From positions 124,001 to 188,000 of the forward strand of contig NZ_LDOV01000020.1 of the NCBI RefSeq assembly GCF_001029435.1: a DNA stretch of 64,000 nucleotides. Reading direction: 5' to 3'. Below are positions 56,455-64,000 of the stretch, one piece after another. The notes under the pieces are model-generated. The model saw only the letters and a list, made by a program, of their open reading frames with translations, was not told the DNA's origin and did no database searches. Position 1 is the first letter of the stretch. Each line of letters opens with the position of its first letter. The position numbers and the translations under genes were made by a program. Source of the stretch: Photobacterium aphoticum (lineage in GTDB: Bacteria > Pseudomonadota > Gammaproteobacteria > Enterobacterales > Vibrionaceae).

Positions 56455-57450
56455 ATGAGCAAGCCAACCGGACAACCGATTATTGAAGGTAAAAACCTGG
56501 TTAAAGATTTCCAGGTCAGCAGTAACTCGCTGAAAAAACCGATGATGCGTGCGATTAACGACGTGTCATTCAAGATGTACAAAAGTCGTGGTCTGTCTGT
56601 GGTCGGTGAATCCGGCTCAGGCAAATCCACCACGGCAAAAATGATCGCCAAGATGTATGCGCCAACAGCAGGCCACATCGAGTACTTCGGTCGCGACATT
56701 GCAGACATCAAGAAGAAAGATGATCTGATGTTGTACCGCCAAGGTGTACAGATGGTATGGCAGGACCCATTCGGCTCCCTGAACCCTACTCATACCATTT
56801 TCCACCACATTGCCCGCCCACTGTTGATCCACAACAAGGTGAGCAAAGGCAATAAGAAAGAGCTGGAAGAGATGGTGTACAGCCTGCTTGAACAAGTGGG
56901 TCTGATCCCGCCAAAAGCGACGGCAGAGAAGTACCCGCACCAGCTTTCTGGTGGTCAGCGTCAGCGTGTCAACCTGGCGCGTAACATCGCAGTAGGCGCA
57001 GAAGTGGTACTGGCAGACGAACCAACGTCAATGCTTGACGTATCTATCCGTGCCGGTGTCTTGAACCTGATGGAAGAGATGAAGTTCGAGCGTGAAATGG
57101 CCCTGCTGTACATCACGCACGATATCGCGACGGCCCGTTACATCGCTGAAGACTTGGCGGTAATGTACGTCGGCCACATGGTGGAATGGGGCGACACGGA
57201 AGAGATCATTCACGATCCACAGCACCCATACACCCAGCTACTGGTGTCTGCGGTACCGGATCCGAAGAAATCGATTCACGAAAAACTCAAAGGCAACAAA
57301 GGCGAAATCCCATTGTGGACGCCTGACAGCCTGGGCTGCCCATTTGCAGGCCGTTGTACACACGCCACTGATAAGTGTCGTTCGCAACTGCCGGGTGTGA
57401 CTCAGCTGTCTGACAACCACTTTGTTCGCTGTTACCTATTTGAAAACTAA
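56455..57450 (+). CDS. Chitin-oligosaccharide ABC transporter ATPase 2 (DppF-like)
   Basis: Second ATP-binding subunit, 331 residues from the second of two adjacent ATGs. AGGAGG at 56445-56450 is only 1 base from the first ATG (56452) and 4 from the second, so the second is preferred; the difference is one residue. Walker A is GESGSGKST, signature LSGGQRQRVNLARNI, Walker B VLADEPTSMLD, switch ITHDIATARY. The C-terminal Cys motif is GCPFAGRCTHATDKC. It forms a heterodimer with ATPase 1. Confidence 0.95.
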   Translation: MSKPTGQPIIEGKNLVKDFQVSSNSLKKPMMRAINDVSFKMYKSRGLSVVGESGSGKSTTAKMIAKMYAPTAGHIEYFGRDIADIKKKDDLMLYRQGVQMVWQDPFGSLNPTHTIFHHIARPLLIHNKVSKGNKKELEEMVYSLLEQVGLIPPKATAEKYPHQLSGGQRQRVNLARNIAVGAEVVLADEPTSMLDVSIRAGVLNLMEEMKFEREMALLYITHDIATARYIAEDLAVMYVGHMVEWGDTEEIIHDPQHPYTQLLVSAVPDPKKSIHEKLKGNKGEIPLWTPDSLGCPFAGRCTHATDKCRSQLPGVTQLSDNHFVRCYLFEN

Positions 57451-57462
57451 TTTGGAGGAATA

Positions 57463-59196
57463 ATGCAGCTGTTAACGAACCATTTGGGCTATGAACGCGC
57501 CGGCGCGAAACAAGCCATACTACAAGCAGAAACCGAGCTGTCGCTCACCACTGCTGAACTAGTATGCAGCCAGCGTGGCACGCCCATTATGCAGCTGCCT
57601 CTCAAGGCCTGTGGTCCGGTAGACCAATGGCACACGGGATACACCTACTCCATGGACTTCACCGCACTGGATCAGTGCGGTGAATTCCGCATTCGCATTG
57701 GAGAGACCGTATCTGCGCCATTTGTAATCGCCGAGGGGCTATTAATGCATCGCACCTTCAGCGATGTTCTCCATTACTTTAAATCCCAGCGTTGCGGCGG
57801 CAAATTTGATCACGCCGATCGCCAAGCACCGGTGCTGGGTAGCGATCAGACCATTGATGCCCATGGCGGCTGGTATGACGCGTCAGGCGATGTGAGCAAA
57901 TACTTCAGCCACCTCTCCTACGGCAACTATTTTAACCCTCAGCAGATCCCGATGATTGTCTGGAACATGCTGATGGCATTTGAACAACTGGCAGATGACG
58001 ACGGCGTGGCCAAGTTCACCCAAGTGCGTCTGCTTGAAGAAGCCTTGCACGGTGCTGATTTCCTGCAGCGTATGCAAAGCCCGGATGGCTTCTTCTATAT
58101 GACGGTCTTTGACAAGTGGAGCAAAGACACCAAACAGCGTGAGATTTGTGCTTACGCGACACAAGCCGGGGTAAAGTCCGACGATTACCACGCGGCATTC
58201 CGTCAAGGTGGCGGCGTAGCGATTGCTGCTTTGGCCTTTGCGGCGCGTACTTTGCAGCAACCGATCGCCAACGCACTGGACTTTGATACCACCGCAGCGG
58301 CCGAGTACTTGGCCTGTGCCGAGCGCGGCTACTGGCACTTAGTGGAAATGAATACCCACTACCTCAACGACGGTGTGGAAAACATCATTGATGAGTACTG
58401 CGCCCTGCTGGCCGCCACCGATCTGTACCGCACCACTGACGATGCCCGCTACTTGAGCGAAACACGCCGCTGGGCACAGCGTTTGGCGGCCCGTCAGATG
58501 AGCGATGACAACATGGCACACTTCTGGTCGGCCAATGCGGATGGCTCTCGCCCATACTTTCATGCGGCAGAAGCCGGTTTGCCGGTGATCAGCCTGCTGC
58601 GTTACCTCGACATCGAACACGATGCGGCGCAGCAGCAAGCCATCACCACGATTATCACGCAGGCGTTGCAATTTGAACTGGCGATCACCGCAGAAGTGGC
58701 GAACCCGTTTGGTTACCCGCGCCAATACGTCAAAGCGGTTGACGGCGACAAACACAGCGCCTTCTTTGTGCCGCATAACAATGAAACCGGTTATTGGTGG
58801 CAAGGGGAAAATGCCCGCTTGGCGTCACTGGCCAGCATGGCGTACCTCGCCTGCCAATATCGCTCGATCCACACCGACACAACGGCGCTGCGCACCTACG
58901 CACAACGCCTGATGGACTGGTTACTGGGTCTGAACCCGTTTGATATTTCTATGCTCGACGGTCATGGGCGTAACAACCCGGATTATCTGCCCGAATTAGG
59001 CTTCTTCAATGCCCGTGGTGGTGTCTGCAATGGCATCACCAGTGGCTTTGATAATGAGCGCGATATCGCCTTTAACCCGCAGCCGCAGGCCGAAGATATT
59101 TTGCAAAACTGGCGCTGGGGCGAGCAATGGATTCCGCATGCCGGTTGGTACTTGCTGGCCATTACGCTGCAATTTAAGGAGCGTCATTGTGACTAA
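57463..59196 (+). CDS. GH9 exo-beta-D-glucosaminidase (endoglucanase-like)
   Basis: Cytoplasmic glycoside hydrolase of 577 residues with no signal peptide. An N-terminal Ig-like domain (1-about 95, LTNHLGYERAGAKQAIL) precedes the GH9 catalytic barrel. This includes the catalytic-base region HGGWYDASGDVSKY and the C-terminal segments GFDNERDIAFNPQPQAE, with the acid-type Glu nearby. Homologs are often called endoglucanases, but the Photobacterium enzyme in the same operon position was shown to be an exo-beta-D-glucosaminidase. It would release GlcN from partly deacetylated chitin oligomers, feeding the kinase next door. GGAGG precedes the ATG. It overlaps gspK by 8 bases. Confidence 0.88.
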   Translation: MQLLTNHLGYERAGAKQAILQAETELSLTTAELVCSQRGTPIMQLPLKACGPVDQWHTGYTYSMDFTALDQCGEFRIRIGETVSAPFVIAEGLLMHRTFSDVLHYFKSQRCGGKFDHADRQAPVLGSDQTIDAHGGWYDASGDVSKYFSHLSYGNYFNPQQIPMIVWNMLMAFEQLADDDGVAKFTQVRLLEEALHGADFLQRMQSPDGFFYMTVFDKWSKDTKQREICAYATQAGVKSDDYHAAFRQGGGVAIAALAFAARTLQQPIANALDFDTTAAAEYLACAERGYWHLVEMNTHYLNDGVENIIDEYCALLAATDLYRTTDDARYLSETRRWAQRLAARQMSDDNMAHFWSANADGSRPYFHAAEAGLPVISLLRYLDIEHDAAQQQAITTIITQALQFELAITAEVANPFGYPRQYVKAVDGDKHSAFFVPHNNETGYWWQGENARLASLASMAYLACQYRSIHTDTTALRTYAQRLMDWLLGLNPFDISMLDGHGRNNPDYLPELGFFNARGGVCNGITSGFDNERDIAFNPQPQAEDILQNWRWGEQWIPHAGWYLLAITLQFKERHCD

Positions 59197-60076
59197 TTCG
59201 ATCCGTTACTACGTCGGTGTTGATGGCGGTGGCACCTCATGCCGCGCCCGCATTACCGATCTCAATGGCACCCTGTTAGGGGAAGCCAAAACCGGCAGCG
59301 CCAACATCATGCTCGGTGGCCAAGTGGCGATGCAGTCAATCCAAGATGCGATTGCCACCGCCGCAGAATTAGCAGGCCTTGGCCGTGAAAGCTTTGCCCA
59401 AATGGGCGTTGGCCTGGCATTAGCCGGTGCCGAACAGAAAAGCTCATGGCGTGAATTCATGGCACTGCCCCACCCGTATGCCCACGTCACGCTCAATACG
59501 GATGCGTACGGCGCGTGCTTAGGCGCATGGGATGGCAATGACGGCGCAATCCTGATCGCCGGAACGGGCTCGTGCGGGATCTTCCTGTCACAAGGCCAAC
59601 AACACATTGTCGGTGGCCGTGAATTCCCGATATCCGATCAGGGTGGCGGCGCCGTCATGGGGCTGCGTTTGATCCAGCAAGTGTTATTAGCCGTCGATGA
59701 GATCCGCCCGATGACACCGCTGGCCAGTCAGGTACTGGCACATTTCCAGCACGACATTGACGCCATTGTCAGCTGGTCGAAGACCGCGCGTCCTTGCGAT
59801 TACGGCCAATTTTCACCGGCTATTTTTGCCCACGCGCAGCAAGGCGATGCCCTTGCCGTGGAATTACTGACACAAACCGCGCGCGACATTGAAATGTGGA
59901 TGCAGGCATTGATCGCACGTGGCGCAGAACACATTTGCTTAATGGGCAGTATTGCGGAGCGGATCATTCCTTGGCTCACGCCTCCTATGCAGCAACGCGT
60001 CGCCAGCCCGCTTGGCGATGCCATGGACGGTGCCCTTGCGATGGCAAGGGGCAACCACGATCTGTATCAATTATGA
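59189..60076 (+). CDS. gspK: Glucosamine kinase GspK
   Basis: ATP-dependent kinase of 295 residues (BadF/BadG/BcrA/BcrD ATPase fold) that phosphorylates glucosamine in the cytoplasm. N-terminal phosphate loop VGVDGGGTSCRARITD and second phosphate motif LIAGTGSCGI are present, then SDQGGGAVMG. The GTG start at 59189 has AAGGAG 7 bases upstream. Longer in-frame starts are not homologous and lie inside the GH9 gene. V. cholerae GspK is 294 residues. The ATGA overlap with the hexosaminidase gene suggests coupling. Confidence 0.95.
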   Translation: MTNSIRYYVGVDGGGTSCRARITDLNGTLLGEAKTGSANIMLGGQVAMQSIQDAIATAAELAGLGRESFAQMGVGLALAGAEQKSSWREFMALPHPYAHVTLNTDAYGACLGAWDGNDGAILIAGTGSCGIFLSQGQQHIVGGREFPISDQGGGAVMGLRLIQQVLLAVDEIRPMTPLASQVLAHFQHDIDAIVSWSKTARPCDYGQFSPAIFAHAQQGDALAVELLTQTARDIEMWMQALIARGAEHICLMGSIAERIIPWLTPPMQQRVASPLGDAMDGALAMARGNHDLYQL

Positions 60077-62016
60077 GTGCAACTATGAGCTACCGTCTTG
60101 ACCTCACCGTGATTGAACAACACGACCATCAATCACGTTTTGCCTTAACGCTACACAATCTGACTGACCGTCCACTGGACGGTTGGGCACTGCACTTTAC
60201 CTTTGGCCGTTGGATCAGTGCCGATACGCTGACCGTCGGATCCTTAGAGCAAGTGGGCAGTTACTGCATTCTGAAGCCGGATGCGGACGCGGTGTTGGCC
60301 CCTAACAGCCACTTCTACACCGAGTTCAATGTCGGTACCTCACCGTTCACCCTGTTTGATGACGGGCTATTGGATGCCTTCATCAGCACGGCGGCACAAG
60401 ACAGCTTCATTACGCCTCTGCCGGTGGAAGTGACCACGATTAATCTGCATGCCGCCAACTCTGAGCGTTTCAACACGCCATTGCCGGCTGCCAAAGCGAT
60501 CAATCTGATCCCTGAACCACAGACACTACAGCGTTTAGAGGGCTACTTCCGCCTGACGCAGCACACGGCCATCACGCAAGCGCACGAAGCCGCTGCCGGC
60601 AGTTGCCGTTGGTTGCAACAAGAACTGCAAACCCTGTTGCATGAACCACTACCGGTACGCGACAAGGGCAACATCACCTTCCAGCACTGTGCACAGATGA
60701 CGGAAGGGGCGTACCACCTGTTGATTGAGCAAGAGCATATCTGGCTGCAAGCGGGCTCTGAAGCCGGCTTTGCCCATGCCGTATCAACCTTGCTACAGCT
60801 GATCCCGGTGAAGCCAAGCCATCAGGCACAAGCGGCCTACGCACTGCCGATGGTCGAAGTGCAGGACGCTCCCCATTACGGTTACCGGGGCTTCATGCTT
60901 GACTGTGCCCGCCATTTCCATGGCATCGAGCGCGTTAAGTTCCTGCTGGATCAACTGGCCCGTTATAAATTCAACACCTTCCATTGGCACCTGACCGATG
61001 ATGAAGGCTGGCGAGTAGAAATTGATGCCTACCCAGAGCTGACCCGCATTGGTGCATGGCGTGGCCCGAACGAAGCGATTGTGCCGCAGTTCACCACCAT
61101 CAGTCAGCGTTACGGCGGCTTCTACACCAAACAAGACATCCGCGATGTGATCGCGTATGCAAGCGACCGTGGTATCACCGTGATCCCAGAGATTGATATT
61201 CCGGGTCACTGCCGTGCCGCGATCCGTTCGCTGCCAGATTTGCTGGTTGACCCACAAGATCGATCAAAATACCGCAGCATTCAGGGATACACTGATAATA
61301 TTCTGTCGCCAGCACTTAAAGGCACTTATACCTTCTTAACCAATGTGTTAGATGAGATTTGCGAGCTATTCCCCGCGCCTTATGTCCACATTGGAGCTGA
61401 TGAAGTACCGGCCGGTGTATGGACCGACAGTCCGGCTTGTCATGCCCTGATGGAAGAGCATGGCTATACGGATCCGAAGGAATTGCAAGGCCACCTGTTA
61501 CGTTTTGCTGAGCAGCATTTAGCGAGCAAAGGCAAAACCATGATGGGCTGGGAAGAAGCCACCGACGGTGACAAGGTCAGCAAAGACACGGTGATTTTCT
61601 CCTGGCGCAGTGAAGAAGCGGGCCAGAAATGTGCACAAGCGGGCTTCAATGTCGTGATGCAACCAGCGCAGTACACCTACCTCGACTTGGCACAAGGCTT
61701 TTCTGCCGACGAAGCAGGCGTGGACTGGGCGGGCAAACTGCCACTGGACCACGTGTACAGCTATCGCCCACTGGCGGATCTGCCACAGGACGATCCGGCA
61801 CATCAACGCATCAAAGGGGTACAAGGTGCCCTGTGGTGTGAACTGGTGAATAACCAGAGTCGTTTTGAATACATGCTTTATCCCCGCTTGCTAGCCGTCG
61901 CTGAGATCGGCTGGACAGCACCCGAAAATCGTAGCTGGCCCGATTTCAAGGCACGTTTAAATGGTCAGCTGACGTACCTAGACAAGGTCGGCATCAATTA
62001 CCGTCGTTGCGAGTAA
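60073..62016 (+). CDS. Cytoplasmic beta-N-acetylhexosaminidase (GH20)
   Basis: Glycoside hydrolase of 647 residues that removes GlcNAc from the non-reducing end of imported (GlcNAc)n. No signal peptide is present, unlike secreted chitobiases. An N-terminal carbohydrate-binding-like region (1-about 140) and the GH20b domain (about 150-270) precede the barrel. Catalytic pair Asp443-Glu444 lies in HIGADEVP. The substrate-site motifs FHWHLTDDEGWRVE and PEIDIPGH are intact. The ATG at 60073 overlaps the gspK stop codon; an alternative ATG at 60085 would cut four residues. Confidence 0.93.
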   Translation: MSATMSYRLDLTVIEQHDHQSRFALTLHNLTDRPLDGWALHFTFGRWISADTLTVGSLEQVGSYCILKPDADAVLAPNSHFYTEFNVGTSPFTLFDDGLLDAFISTAAQDSFITPLPVEVTTINLHAANSERFNTPLPAAKAINLIPEPQTLQRLEGYFRLTQHTAITQAHEAAAGSCRWLQQELQTLLHEPLPVRDKGNITFQHCAQMTEGAYHLLIEQEHIWLQAGSEAGFAHAVSTLLQLIPVKPSHQAQAAYALPMVEVQDAPHYGYRGFMLDCARHFHGIERVKFLLDQLARYKFNTFHWHLTDDEGWRVEIDAYPELTRIGAWRGPNEAIVPQFTTISQRYGGFYTKQDIRDVIAYASDRGITVIPEIDIPGHCRAAIRSLPDLLVDPQDRSKYRSIQGYTDNILSPALKGTYTFLTNVLDEICELFPAPYVHIGADEVPAGVWTDSPACHALMEEHGYTDPKELQGHLLRFAEQHLASKGKTMMGWEEATDGDKVSKDTVIFSWRSEEAGQKCAQAGFNVVMQPAQYTYLDLAQGFSADEAGVDWAGKLPLDHVYSYRPLADLPQDDPAHQRIKGVQGALWCELVNNQSRFEYMLYPRLLAVAEIGWTAPENRSWPDFKARLNGQLTYLDKVGINYRRCE

Positions 62017-62054
62017 GTCGCAGGACAAAGATTACAGTAAAAGGATTAAAAACA

Positions 62055-64000
62055 ATGAAATACGGCTTTTTTGACAATGACAACAGAGAGTATGTGATCA
62101 CCCGTCCTGACGCACCTGCTCCTTGGACCAACTACCTAGGTACTGAAAAATTCTGTACGGTAATTTCACACAATGCCGGCGGCTACTCGTTCTACAACAG
62201 CCCTGAGCACAACCGTGTGACAAAATTCCGTCCAAACGCAACGCTGGATCGCCCGGGTCACTACGTGTACCTGCGCGATGACGAGAGCGGTGATTTCTGG
62301 TCAATCTCATGGCAGCCAGTGGCAAAAAGCCTGGAAGAAGCCAGCTATGAAGTGCGTCACGGTCTGTCTTACTCAAAGTTTAAGTGTGAATACAACGGTA
62401 TTACCGCACAGAAAACCCTGTTCGTACCAAAAGGCGAAGACGCGCAAATTTGGGATGTGAAGATCAAGAACGACGGCGACAAGCCACGTACTATCAGCGC
62501 CTTCTCTTTCGTTGAGTTCTCATTCAGCCACATCAAGTCTGATAACCAGAACCACCAGATGAGCCTGTACTCTGCCGGTACGTCTTACAACGATGGTGTG
62601 ATTGAGTACGATCTGTACTACAACACCAACGATTACGAAGGCTTCTACTACATGGCATCAAGCTTCGATCCTGACAGCTACGATGGCCAGCGTGATACCT
62701 TCCTGGGTATGTACCGTGACGAAGCCAACCCAATTGCGGTTGAGCAAGGTCGTTGTTCTAACCACGTACAAACCTGTTACAACCACTGTGGTTCACTGCA
62801 CAAGCAGTTTGTGATCCAGCCTGGCGAAGAAGTGCGTTTCGTCTTCATCCTGGGTATTGGTAAAGGCGAAGGCCAGCGTCTACGTGCGAAATACCAAGAT
62901 TTCGCCAACGTTGATGCCGCATTTGCAGACATCAAAGAACACTGGAACAGCCGTTGTAACAAGTTCCAGGTGAAATCGCCAAACGAAGGTCTAGACACCA
63001 TGATCAACGCATGGACCCTATACCAAGCAGAAACCTGTGTCGTTTGGTCGCGTTTTGCTTCCTTCATCGAAGTAGGCGGCCGTACTGGTCTTGGCTACCG
63101 TGATACTGCACAGGATGCGATTTCCGTTCCTCACTCAAACCCAGCGATGACCCGTAAGCGCTTGGTTGACCTACTACGCGGCCAAGTAAAAGCCGGTTAC
63201 GGTCTGCACCTGTTCGATCCAGACTGGTTCGATCCAGAAAAAGCTGACGTTAAACCGTCTAAATCACCAACGGTGGTACCAACCCCAAGTGATGACGACA
63301 AGATCCACGGCATCGACGATACCTGTTCAGATGACCACCTATGGATCGTGCCAACCATCATCAACTTCGTTCAGGAAACCGGTGAAGAGAGCTTCCTTGA
63401 TGAGTCTATCCCATACGCAGACGGCGGCAACGCAACCGTGTATGAGCACATGAAAGCCGCGCTGGACTTCTCTGCAGAGTACGTCGGTCAAACCGGTATC
63501 TGTAAAGGTCTGCGTGCTGACTGGAACGACTGTTTGAACTTGGGCGGCGGTGAATCAGCAATGGTGTCCTTCCTGCACTTCTGGGCTCTACAAGAGTTCA
63601 TCGAGCTGGCAAAACACCGTGGCAACGAAGAAGACGTTCAGAAGTACACCGTGATGGCGGCGAACGTGCGTGAAGCATGTGAAACTCACCTGTGGGACGA
63701 CGAGGGTGGCTGGTACATCCGTGGTCTAACTAAAGACGGTGACAAGATCGGTACCGCACAGCAAACGGAAGGCCGTATCCACCTAGAGTCAAACACCCTA
63801 GCGGTACTGTCTGGCATGGCATCACAAGAGCGTGGCGAGAAAGCTATGGACGCGGTCGATGAGAACCTGTTCTCTGAGTACGGTCTGCACCTGAACTCAC
63901 CATCATTCTCAACACCAAACGATGACATCGGCTTCGTGACGCGCGTATACCAAGGCGTGAAAGAAAACGGCGCGATCTTCTCGCATCCAAACCCATGGGC
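62055..64000 (+). CDS. chbP: N,N'-diacetylchitobiose phosphorylase (GH94), partial
   Basis: Cytoplasmic enzyme that splits (GlcNAc)2 with phosphate to GlcNAc-1-phosphate and GlcNAc. The first 648 codons are in the window; the end lies outside. Homologs are about 800 residues. The start MKYGFFDNDNREYVITRP and WTNYLGTEKFC are typical. The catalytic acid Asp492 in GLRADWNDCLNLGGGES has the same number as in the Vibrio proteolyticus enzyme. AAGGA lies 9 bases upstream. Codon use is highly biased. Phosphorolysis saves ATP compared with hydrolysis and kinase steps. A phosphoacetylglucosamine mutase gene often follows, beyond the edge. Confidence 0.95.
   Translation, partial: MKYGFFDNDNREYVITRPDAPAPWTNYLGTEKFCTVISHNAGGYSFYNSPEHNRVTKFRPNATLDRPGHYVYLRDDESGDFWSISWQPVAKSLEEASYEVRHGLSYSKFKCEYNGITAQKTLFVPKGEDAQIWDVKIKNDGDKPRTISAFSFVEFSFSHIKSDNQNHQMSLYSAGTSYNDGVIEYDLYYNTNDYEGFYYMASSFDPDSYDGQRDTFLGMYRDEANPIAVEQGRCSNHVQTCYNHCGSLHKQFVIQPGEEVRFVFILGIGKGEGQRLRAKYQDFANVDAAFADIKEHWNSRCNKFQVKSPNEGLDTMINAWTLYQAETCVVWSRFASFIEVGGRTGLGYRDTAQDAISVPHSNPAMTRKRLVDLLRGQVKAGYGLHLFDPDWFDPEKADVKPSKSPTVVPTPSDDDKIHGIDDTCSDDHLWIVPTIINFVQETGEESFLDESIPYADGGNATVYEHMKAALDFSAEYVGQTGICKGLRADWNDCLNLGGGESAMVSFLHFWALQEFIELAKHRGNEEDVQKYTVMAANVREACETHLWDDEGGWYIRGLTKDGDKIGTAQQTEGRIHLESNTLAVLSGMASQERGEKAMDAVDENLFSEYGLHLNSPSFSTPNDDIGFVTRVYQGVKENGAIFSHPNPW

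Noticed and set aside
59009..59188. 60-codon upstream extension of gspK
   Set aside because: It lies inside the GH9 gene in another frame and is not like the kinase. The GTG at 59189 has a good ribosome-binding site.
59896..60072. Upstream extension of the hexosaminidase frame
   Set aside because: It lies within gspK. The ATGA overlap at 60073 explains the start.

Overview
This window is chromosomal DNA of a gamma-proteobacterium of the family Vibrionaceae. The reasons are the gene content and order: a ChiS-type chitin sensor next to a complete chitin-oligosaccharide transport and degradation operon, ArcA and ArcB encoded close together, two glutamate synthase operons in tandem, and the grcA-thr-aceK-arc-glt gene neighbourhood. 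The base composition is moderate, near 50% GC by eye. I cannot name the genus; Photobacterium, Salinivibrio, Grimontia and Vibrio all remain possible. I see no insertion sequence, prophage, CRISPR array, rRNA or tRNA. The window reads as stable core genome.

Region 1 (1-6.2 kb): the start of a Na+/alanine-glycine symporter gene cut by the window edge, a DUF3545 small protein, a hemerythrin-like protein, the base-excision repair genes ung and nfo, grcA behind a two-site FNR promoter, and a dicarboxylate/amino-acid symporter. Region 2 (6.2-14.4 kb): the thrABC operon with its leader peptide and attenuator, then a lone aceK, a small envelope protein and an RraA-like protein. Region 3 (14.4-22.1 kb): arcA with a long structured leader, an ArcB-linked predicted lipoprotein, arcB, a PAS-GGDEF diguanylate cyclase and the radical-SAM gene yhcC. 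Region 4 (22.7-34.9 kb): two complete, divergent gltBD operons in the same orientation. Region 5 (35.1-38.4 kb): mtnN, a CbiB-like gene and btuF as a tightly overlapping group, then a TRIC/UPF0126 channel. Region 6 (38.4-47.2 kb): tyrS, an M23 peptidase, erpA, clcA, hemL, a 37-residue Cys-rich membrane protein, an AI-2E family transporter and rsmC.

Region 7 (47.6-64 kb) is the functional centrepiece. ChiS is followed by a regulated promoter region and an operon encoding a periplasmic chitin-oligosaccharide-binding protein, two permeases, two ATPases, a GH9 exo-glucosaminidase, glucosamine kinase, a GH20 N-acetylhexosaminidase and a GH94 N,N'-diacetylchitobiose phosphorylase that runs off the window. 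Together they import (GlcNAc)n and partly deacetylated forms and split them in the cytoplasm by hydrolysis or phosphorolysis.

Anaerobic control is a second theme: perfect FNR-type palindromes precede grcA and arcA, and ArcA/ArcB are both present. I found no wholly new multigene system. The most interesting unexplained items are the arcA leader with a Shine-Dalgarno-preceded mini-ORF, the inner-membrane lipoprotein translationally coupled to arcB, an ArcB lacking the second redox cysteine, the Cys-rich 37-residue membrane protein, and paired 14-bp repeats in the chitin operon promoter.
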